Position numbers and translations under genes: made by a program. A stretch of 38,263 bases of DNA. Origin: an uncultured Bacteroidia bacterium. GTDB lineage: Bacteria > Bacteroidota > Bacteroidia > Bacteroidales > F082. The notes under the pieces were generated by a model, which did not search any database, was not told the DNA's origin, and saw nothing but the letters and a program-made list of their open reading frames with translations. The stretch spans positions 1 to 38,263 of the forward strand of contig CACXQV010000019.1 of NCBI GenBank assembly GCA_902769875.1, in the 5' to 3' direction. Positions 32,500 through 38,263 of this stretch are shown in pieces. Position 1 is the first letter of the stretch. Each line of letters begins with the position of its first letter.

Positions 32500-33960
32500 T
32501 TATTTTGTTCTCACTACTCCCTGATAATCAACTTCTTTATGTCTCTTCAAAAATTCAATCACCATTTCCTCCGAAGTCATGAACTGGCTTTGGCCCTCAT
32601 CGACGCTCTCGATGTCAACCGTTGAGGCCATATAACTATTCATCGCTACCTTATATGTCTTGCCGGTCGAGAATTTTCCCCCTTTCATATTGACCCACAC
32701 GCTCTTGCCATCGTCGCCGATGGAATAAGTCATGCCGGAAACGTAAGACGGGAAGCCGCCGTTCTTGCGGTAAGTGTTGAGGATGTATTTCTTCACTTGG
32801 GCACCAGTCATCTGATACACAACCACTTCATTGTTGAACGGGTCGATGCTGTAGACATCTTTCACCGTGATGGGGCCCTTTTTCAGGTGCTTGACGCGCA
32901 CGCCTCCCGTGTTTTGGAAGGCGAAGTCGGCACCCGAAATCTCGCAAAGCGCATCGGTGATGAGGCAACCCAACTCTTCAGGATTCCCAAACTTCGTCTT
33001 GGCCACGGCGATGGCCTCGTTCAAGGCAGGCGCATCATTGAACTCCTCCACCAATTCCCTGATCTCGCTTTTTTCTTTCCTGACGTTATTGACATTCAGC
33101 ACAACGGCTTCTTTATTTATCACTTTATGGCCTTTCACCTTGATTTTCACCAAAGTGGCATATTTCAGATGTGAGCCCGACTGGGTAATCAGCACGCCGT
33201 TGGTCTCGGATGGATGTTCAATCAAAGTGTGGCTGTGCCCGCCAATGATGGCATCGAGCCAAGGATTGGATTGAGCCAGTTCCATATCGTCCTCAAGGCC
33301 GCAATGCGAGAGCAAAACGACCACATCGTTCCCGTTTCCAAGGAATTTGTAATCGGGCAGCACATCTTGAGGGCGTTTGAAACTCACTTTGGTCAAATTG
33401 TTGGGATGAGCACCCGGAATGCCGTCGTGGCGCACCTCAATCAATCCCACCACCGCCATCCTGACGCCTTGCAGCTCCATCGTCACGAAAGGCTTGATGT
33501 CGAGGTTTACTGTGTCGGGGACGAAAACATTGGCGCAAATGAAAGGGAATTGCGCCCGATCCATGTCGTTTTGCAAGGCCGTAATATTGCCATCCCACTC
33601 GTGGTTGCCGACGGCGCAAAGGTCGAAGCCCGTGCGATTCATCAGCTCAATCATGGGATAGTTGACGGGTTCGTACTGGTCGTTGACGGGATTGCCCGTG
33701 CGATTGTCGCCAGCCGAAAAAAGCAGCAAATCAGGATAGATAGCCCGCAGGCTGTCGACCATCGTGGCAAACTTCGGGAACTGGTCGATGCTGGCGTGCA
33801 TATCGTTGACCGAAAGGATAACGATTTCGGATTCATCAGCATTTACGGCAGTTTCGGATTGCCGTTTGGCAAGCGTTTCCTCTTCGGGCTGATTGCGAAG
33901 GACGAGGAACAACACCACCGCCAACAAGGCGAGCAAGAGTAATAATTTCTTCTTATTCAT
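32500..33960 (-). CDS. 5'-nucleotidase/UshA-type bifunctional metallophosphatase
   Basis: The 486-residue product has an N-terminal membrane anchor (MNKKKLLLLLALLAVVLFLVL) and then the 5'-nucleotidase fold. Metal-site motifs are LSVNDMHA, FSAGDNRTGNP, VGNHEWDG, LLSHCG and IGGHSHT. The C-terminal substrate domain has DFAFQNTGGVRV and YSIDPFNNEVVV. UshA-like enzymes degrade nucleotides, UDP-sugars or 2',3'-cyclic nucleotides in the periplasm. The anchor lacks an obvious cleavage site, so it may remain attached. Its position near a sugar epimerase fits salvage of sugar nucleotides, but this is only contextual. Confidence 0.9.
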   Translation of the reverse strand: MNKKKLLLLLALLAVVLFLVLRNQPEEETLAKRQSETAVNADESEIVILSVNDMHASIDQFPKFATMVDSLRAIYPDLLLFSAGDNRTGNPVNDQYEPVNYPMIELMNRTGFDLCAVGNHEWDGNITALQNDMDRAQFPFICANVFVPDTVNLDIKPFVTMELQGVRMAVVGLIEVRHDGIPGAHPNNLTKVSFKRPQDVLPDYKFLGNGNDVVVLLSHCGLEDDMELAQSNPWLDAIIGGHSHTLIEHPSETNGVLITQSGSHLKYATLVKIKVKGHKVINKEAVVLNVNNVRKEKSEIRELVEEFNDAPALNEAIAVAKTKFGNPEELGCLITDALCEISGADFAFQNTGGVRVKHLKKGPITVKDVYSIDPFNNEVVVYQMTGAQVKKYILNTYRKNGGFPSYVSGMTYSIGDDGKSVWVNMKGGKFSTGKTYKVAMNSYMASTVDIESVDEGQSQFMTSEEMVIEFLKRHKEVDYQGVVRTK

Positions 33961-34028
33961 AATTTCAATAGCTATTCAAGAATTAAACTGCTATATCTTT
34001 TGACTACAGGATGCGGGACTTTTGGGGG

Positions 34029-36047
34029 TTACGATTCTTGTTCTTTCAATCGTTCCTGCAAAGCCATCATCTCATCGCGATATTTCGCCGCGCTGAGGAA
34101 ATCCATTTCCTTGACGGCTTTTTCCATATTCTTCTTGGCTTGCTGGATGGCTTTTTGCAACTGTTCTTTCGACATATAGACCTCAAGATTCTCAGCTGCC
34201 ATCGTGATGGAATGGCCCTCAACATACTGAACAGGCGTAGGCTGATTGTTCCTCAACGTACCCAACGAATTGTCGATGGCCTTGACGATGGTCTTTGGCA
34301 CAATGCCGTGCGCTTCATTGTAAGCCATTTGCTTGGCGCGGCGGCGGGCGGTCTCGTCGATGGTCTTGCGCATGGAATCCGTAATCGTGTCGGCATACAT
34401 GATGACCTTGCTCTCGGCGTTGCGGGCAGCGCGGCCTGCGGTTTGCGTCAGGGAACGCTCGGAACGGAGAAAGCCTTCCTTGTCGGCATCGAGGATGGCC
34501 ACAAGGCTCACTTCGGGCAAGTCCAAACCCTCACGCAAAAGATTCACGCCAACCAACACGTCAAAATCGCCCATACGCAAGCCTTGCAAAATCTCCACGC
34601 GCTCCATCGTGTCCACATCGGAATGAATGTACCGCGTCTTGATTTTCAAGTTGTTAAGATAGGTATTCAATTCCTCGGCCATACGTTTGGTCAATGTGGT
34701 GACGAGGACGCGCTGGTTCTTCTCCACCACCTTGTGGATTTCATCGATGAGGTCGTCAACTTGGTTCAAGCTGGGACGAACCTCAATTACAGGGTCAAGC
34801 AAACCCGTGGGTCTGATGAGTTGTTCCACATACACGCCTTCGCTCTGCTGCAACTCGAAGTCGGCAGGCGTGGCACTGACATAGATGGTCTGCCCCGTAA
34901 GCGACTCAAACTCATCGAATTGCAATGGTCTGTTATCCAAAGCTGAAGGCAAACGGAAACCGTATTCCACCAAGGTTTGCTTGCGCGAGCGGTCGCCGCC
35001 GTGCATCCCACGAATCTGCGGCACGGTGACGTGGCTCTCGTCTATCACGGTGACGAAATCGTCGGGGAAATAGTCAAGCAGACAGAAAGGCCGCGTCCCG
35101 GGACTGCGCCCGTCAAAATAGCGCGAATAGTTCTCAATGCCAGAGCAATAGCCCAACTCCTTCATCATCTCGATGTCGTAATTCACGCGGTCTTCCAAAC
35201 GCTTGGCTTCCAACGCCTTGCCGATTTCTCGAAAATACTCCGTTTGCTTGAACATATCATCCTGAATCTCGCGCACGGCAGCATTGAGTTTGGCTTGCGA
35301 GGTGACGAAAATGTTGGCAGGGAAAATGGTCAGTTCCGAAAGTTCTTCCATCCTTCTGCCCGTCACAGGGTTGAACATTTCAAGGCTGTCGATTTCGTCG
35401 TCCCAAAACACGATACGGTAGGCATAATCAGCGTAAGCCGGAAACACATCCATCGTCTCCCCTTTTATCCTGAATTTGCCTTGCGTGAACTCGATTTCAT
35501 TGCGCACATACAAGGAACTCACCAATGCTTTGGCCACATCGTCGCGAGTGGTTATCATACCGCGTTCCAAATAGATGATGTTCTTGCCGAAATCATCAGG
35601 ATTGCCGATGCCATAGAGGCACGACACCGACGAAACCACGATAATGTCCCTCCGCCCCGAAAGCAAAGCCGAAGTGGTCGCCAGTCGCATCTTGTCGATT
35701 TCCGAATTGATGGCCAAGTCCTTCTCGATATAGGTGTTCGTGGCGGGAATGAAGGCCTCGGGCTGGTAGTAGTCATAATACGAAACGAAATATTCAACCG
35801 CGTTTTCGGGAAAAAACTGCTTGAACTCGCCGTAAAGTTGCGCCGCAAGGGTCTTGTTGTGACTCAACACCAAGGCCGGACGGTTCAGTTGCGCCAGCAC
35901 ATTGGCGATGGTAAATGTCTTTCCCGAACCCGTCACACCGAGCAGCGTTTGGGCACGGTCGCCGCGCCTAATGCCATCCACAAGTTCCTTGATGGCTTCG
36001 GGCTGGTCGCCGGTAGGGGCAAATTCGGAGGTTAGTTTGAAGTTCAT
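34029..36047 (-). CDS. uvrB: Excinuclease ABC subunit B
   Basis: UvrB verifies damage in nucleotide excision repair together with UvrA and UvrC. The 672-residue protein has Walker A GVTGSGKTF (about residue 30). The damage-probing beta-hairpin region is YYDYYQPEAFIPATNTYIEKD, and the helicase motifs include FLLDYFPDDFVTVIDESHVT-like and TQTAGRAARN. A C-terminal UVR domain (EKAVKEMDFLSAAKYRDEM) contacts UvrC. The frame opens at 36095, but the ATG at 36047 gives the standard start and the -7 box lies upstream of it. Confidence 0.97.
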   Translation of the reverse strand: MNFKLTSEFAPTGDQPEAIKELVDGIRRGDRAQTLLGVTGSGKTFTIANVLAQLNRPALVLSHNKTLAAQLYGEFKQFFPENAVEYFVSYYDYYQPEAFIPATNTYIEKDLAINSEIDKMRLATTSALLSGRRDIIVVSSVSCLYGIGNPDDFGKNIIYLERGMITTRDDVAKALVSSLYVRNEIEFTQGKFRIKGETMDVFPAYADYAYRIVFWDDEIDSLEMFNPVTGRRMEELSELTIFPANIFVTSQAKLNAAVREIQDDMFKQTEYFREIGKALEAKRLEDRVNYDIEMMKELGYCSGIENYSRYFDGRSPGTRPFCLLDYFPDDFVTVIDESHVTVPQIRGMHGGDRSRKQTLVEYGFRLPSALDNRPLQFDEFESLTGQTIYVSATPADFELQQSEGVYVEQLIRPTGLLDPVIEVRPSLNQVDDLIDEIHKVVEKNQRVLVTTLTKRMAEELNTYLNNLKIKTRYIHSDVDTMERVEILQGLRMGDFDVLVGVNLLREGLDLPEVSLVAILDADKEGFLRSERSLTQTAGRAARNAESKVIMYADTITDSMRKTIDETARRRAKQMAYNEAHGIVPKTIVKAIDNSLGTLRNNQPTPVQYVEGHSITMAAENLEVYMSKEQLQKAIQQAKKNMEKAVKEMDFLSAAKYRDEMMALQERLKEQES

Positions 36048-36066
36048 AATGCTTTTCGCAGAAATG

Positions 36067-36074
36067 CAAAAGTA
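36067..36074 (-). promoter_or_regulatory. Promoter -7 box of uvrB
   Basis: TACTTTTG on the minus strand, 19 bases before the ATG at 36047. No LexA-like palindrome was noticed. Confidence 0.55.
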
Positions 36075-36181
36075 CAATTTTTCCACGAACTGCAAGGTGA
36101 TTTTTTCAATTCATTCTTTCGTTTGTTTTAATCCAATTATGTGGAAAAAACGAAATATACACGATTTCTGCAAGAATTGTT

Positions 36182-36189
36182 TATTTTTG
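36182..36189 (+). promoter_or_regulatory. Promoter -7 box of the AAA-ATPase-like gene
   Basis: TATTTTTG, 26 bases before the ATG at 36216, divergent from the uvrB promoter about 110 bases away. Confidence 0.55.
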
Positions 36190-36215
36190 CAGTCGGATTC
36201 CAACTTTAGAATGCT

Positions 36216-37766
36216 ATGACCAAATATCCCATCGGCATACAGACCTTCTCCAAAATCATCGAGGAAGGGTGGGCTTACATCGACAAAACCGCCTTTGTCT
36301 ACCAATTGGGCAAAAACGGTGGCTATTATTTCCTCAGTCGTCCACGCAGGTTCGGCAAAAGCCTGCTGCTCTCCACCATCGAAGCCTATTTCCAAGGCAA
36401 GAAGGAACTCTTCAAAGGTCTGGCCTTGGAACAGTTAGAAAAGGATTGGAAGGTTTATCCCGTGTTGCACTTGGACTTGAACGTTGGAAAATTCGATACC
36501 CCCGAAGCGCTCTATGAAAGGCTTGACCATTATTTGTCTGGCTGGGAGAGAACTTACGAGTTGATTCCCGAAACATCGCAATCACCCGCCACTCGATTTG
36601 AGAACGTCATCAGTCGGGCCTATGAAAAAACAAGACAAAAGGTTGTCATTCTTGTGGACGAGTACGACAAGCCACTTTTGCAAGCCATTGGGAACAAGGA
36701 ACTTCAAGACGAATACCGAGCCATATTGAAGTCGGTTTACGGCGTGGCCAAAACAATGGACGGACACATCCAAATGGCCTTTTTCACTGGCGTGACAAAG
36801 TTTTCAAAGGTCAGTGTCTTCAGCGACTTGAACAACCTGAAAGACATCACATTAAGTCATCAATATGCCGAGATTTGCGGCATCACCGAAAAGGAAATCA
36901 GGGAGAACTTTGATGAAGATGTGGCACGAATGGCTGAGGCCAACCAATTGACCAAAGACGAGTGTTATGCCAAACTGAAAGAGAATTACGACGGGTATCA
37001 TTTCAGCAAAAAATCCGTTGGACTGTATAATCCTTTCAGCCTAATCAATGCTCTTGACGACCAAGATTTCAACGACTATTGGTTTGAGACCGGCACACCT
37101 ACTTTCCTCGTCGAGACTCTGAAACGAACCAATTACGAGCTGGAAAACCTGACCCGCGAGGAAGTCACCGCCGACCTTTTGGGCAGCCTTGACAGTATTG
37201 ACCAAAACCCGTTGCCTCTACTCTATCAGAGTGGTTATCTGACCATTAAAGATTACAACCCAGATTTCTGCACCTACACTTTGGGCTTCCCCAATGGAGA
37301 AGTGGAAAGAGGTTTCACGAGATTCCTGTTTAGATATTATGCACCCATAAAAATATACGAATCCGATTCGTTTGTCAAAAACTTCACCATTGAGGTGCGT
37401 AACGGCCAGCCCGAAAAGTTCATGCCGCGTCTCGAAGCCATGTTTGCCGGTCAGGATTACCAAGTTGTAGGTGATGCAGAACTTTATTTCCACAATGTTA
37501 CCAGCCTTGTTTTCAAACTGTTGGGCTTCTATACTGACGTAGAACGCCACACCACCGACGGAAGGATGGATATGCTGGTGCAAACGAAAGACTACATTTA
37601 CATCTTCGAGTTCAAGATTGACAAATCCGCTGATGAGGCATTGGGGCAAATCGAGGAAAAGCAATATGCAAAGCCGTTTGAAGCGGACTTGCGCAAACTA
37701 TATAAAATAGGTGTGAACTTTTCCTCCGAAACGCGCCGCATCGAGAGTTGGAAGGTGGTTTCGTAA
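36216..37766 (+). CDS. AAA-ATPase-like protein with C-terminal PD-(D/E)XK domain
   Basis: The 516-residue protein belongs to the AAA-ATPase_like/PDDEXK_9 class. It starts with the family hallmark YPIGIQTFSKIIEEGWAYIDKT. It has a variant Walker A (RPRRFGKSLLLST, about residue 45), a Walker B at VVILVDEYDKPL, and a C-terminal nuclease core with D452 in GRMDMLVQ and E465/K467 in FEFKID. Many Bacteroidota carry tens of copies, and the function is undetermined. It differs clearly from the ATPase-nuclease at 960-2510, although the domain order is the same. It stands alone, convergent with rplT and sharing a terminator. Confidence 0.88.
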   Translation: MTKYPIGIQTFSKIIEEGWAYIDKTAFVYQLGKNGGYYFLSRPRRFGKSLLLSTIEAYFQGKKELFKGLALEQLEKDWKVYPVLHLDLNVGKFDTPEALYERLDHYLSGWERTYELIPETSQSPATRFENVISRAYEKTRQKVVILVDEYDKPLLQAIGNKELQDEYRAILKSVYGVAKTMDGHIQMAFFTGVTKFSKVSVFSDLNNLKDITLSHQYAEICGITEKEIRENFDEDVARMAEANQLTKDECYAKLKENYDGYHFSKKSVGLYNPFSLINALDDQDFNDYWFETGTPTFLVETLKRTNYELENLTREEVTADLLGSLDSIDQNPLPLLYQSGYLTIKDYNPDFCTYTLGFPNGEVERGFTRFLFRYYAPIKIYESDSFVKNFTIEVRNGQPEKFMPRLEAMFAGQDYQVVGDAELYFHNVTSLVFKLLGFYTDVERHTTDGRMDMLVQTKDYIYIFEFKIDKSADEALGQIEEKQYAKPFEADLRKLYKIGVNFSSETRRIESWKVVS

Positions 37767-37788
37767 CCAAAAGCGGCATCAGCACACA

Positions 37789-37827
37789 AAAAAATCCCAG
37801 CCTCGCAAAAGACTGGGATTCTTTTTG
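37789..37827. terminator. Bidirectional terminator between the ATPase gene and rplT
   Basis: AATCCCAG (37793-37800) pairs with CTGGGATT (37813-37820). A's precede and T's follow, so it works for both the plus-strand ATPase gene and the minus-strand rplT. Confidence 0.88.
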
Positions 37828-37851
37828 TTATCGCAGCGATTACGCGCTTTC

Positions 37852-38196
37852 TTACTTCACTTGGTCGACGATGGCCTTGAAAGCCTCCGGGTTGTTCAAG
37901 GCGAGGTCGGCGAGGACCTTGCGGTTCATCTCGATGCCAGCCTTCGTCAGCTTGTCGATGAATTGGCTGTAGTTCATGCCATACTCGCGCACGGCGGCGT
38001 TGATACGCACGATCCACAGGCTGCGGAACTCGCGCTTCTTGTTCCTACGGTCGCGATAAGCGTAGGTCTGACCCTTTTCGTAAGAGTTTTTCGCCACAGT
38101 CCACACGTTCTTTCTCGTGCCGAACTGACCTTTGGTCTTCTTCAGGATTTTCTTTCTTCTGGCCCTTGAAGCCACTGCATTGACTGATCTTGTCAT
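37852..38196 (-). CDS. rplT: 50S ribosomal protein L20
   Basis: The 114-residue protein has the full L20 sequence pattern: [50 protein letters not shown], and the C-terminal [26 protein letters not shown] interrupted. L20 is an early 23S rRNA assembly protein. The second residue is T rather than the common P. In most bacteria rpmI and infC precede it. Here the window ends 67 bases upstream. A stop-like TAA at 38259-38257 could end rpmI, but too little is visible to call it. Confidence 0.98.
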   Translation of the reverse strand: MTRSVNAVASRARRKKILKKTKGQFGTRKNVWTVAKNSYEKGQTYAYRDRRNKKREFRSLWIVRINAAVREYGMNYSQFIDKLTKAGIEMNRKVLADLALNNPEAFKAIVDQVK

Positions 38197-38263
38197 TTTG
38201 TTTGATTTTTTCGTCCAGCGCCTCGCTCCTTTCGAGAACTTTTCTGCTGAGACAAATTACACA

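Noticed and set aside
34977-36035. Plus-strand open frame of 352 codons
   Set aside because: It lies entirely antisense to uvrB and has no recognisable features.
38197-38263. Partial rpmI (ribosomal protein L35) upstream of rplT
   Set aside because: Expected from common gene order, but only a possible stop codon near 38258 is visible and no L35 sequence can be recognised.

Overview
The window looks like a chromosomal segment of a Bacteroidales bacterium. The main reasons are the promoters, which nearly all carry a TAnnTTTG -7 box close to the start codon with no purine-rich ribosome binding site, a secreted M64 peptidase with a C-terminal type IX secretion (Por) sorting tail, a SusC-like outer membrane barrel, a TPR-membrane-HTH regulator, and the protein families present. 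Most genes have roughly balanced base composition. One block (about 18,040-20,170) is strikingly AT-rich and looks foreign. Family or genus cannot be fixed from the sequence.

Layout. 1-2,510: the tail of an unknown gene, then on the minus strand an AAA ATPase/PD-(D/E)XK nuclease followed by a bacterial Thg1-like 3'-5' tRNA polymerase. 2,786-4,263: a Sir2 deacylase behind a highly structured repeat, facing a uracil-DNA-glycosylase-family protein. 4,351-7,354: a two-gene operon for a T9SS-exported M64 peptidase and a GH29 fucosidase lipoprotein, plausibly used on host glycoproteins. 7,480-12,410: a galactose operon (galK, a sugar nucleotidyltransferase, galM, an MFS sugar transporter) closed by a strong terminator. 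12,428-14,767: a divergent pair, a secreted hydrolase-LysM protein and a Wzx-type flippase. 15,127-17,067: topoisomerase IV subunit B.

17,074-23,635 is the accessory region. It is a compact six-gene minus-strand operon with intergenic gaps of -11 to +5 bases: a fused PD-(D/E)XK nuclease/adenine methyltransferase, a two-domain specificity subunit, an unrecognised 344-residue protein, a four-helix membrane protein, a 37-kDa nucleoid-associated-protein homologue and a truncated RhuM-like protein. The last gene runs into an array of about seven short hairpins. There is no HsdR translocase. I read this as a BcgI-like restriction-modification core carrying a membrane-linked accessory module, and it is the best candidate for an undescribed defence system.

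23,797-38,196 returns to core-like content: prolyl oligopeptidase, the TPR/HTH regulator, the outer membrane receptor-like barrel, a metallophosphoesterase, a small outer membrane protein, a lipoprotein aldose epimerase, a 5'-nucleotidase-type phosphatase, uvrB, an AAA-ATPase-like/PDDEXK protein and ribosomal protein L20 (rplT).

A second theme is non-coding structure. Three intergenic copies of one palindromic element (2,612-2,768; 8,629-8,768; 27,007-27,142) share two internal hairpins with compensatory base changes. Several other large inverted repeats lie between genes. No rRNA, tRNA, CRISPR array or transposase was seen.
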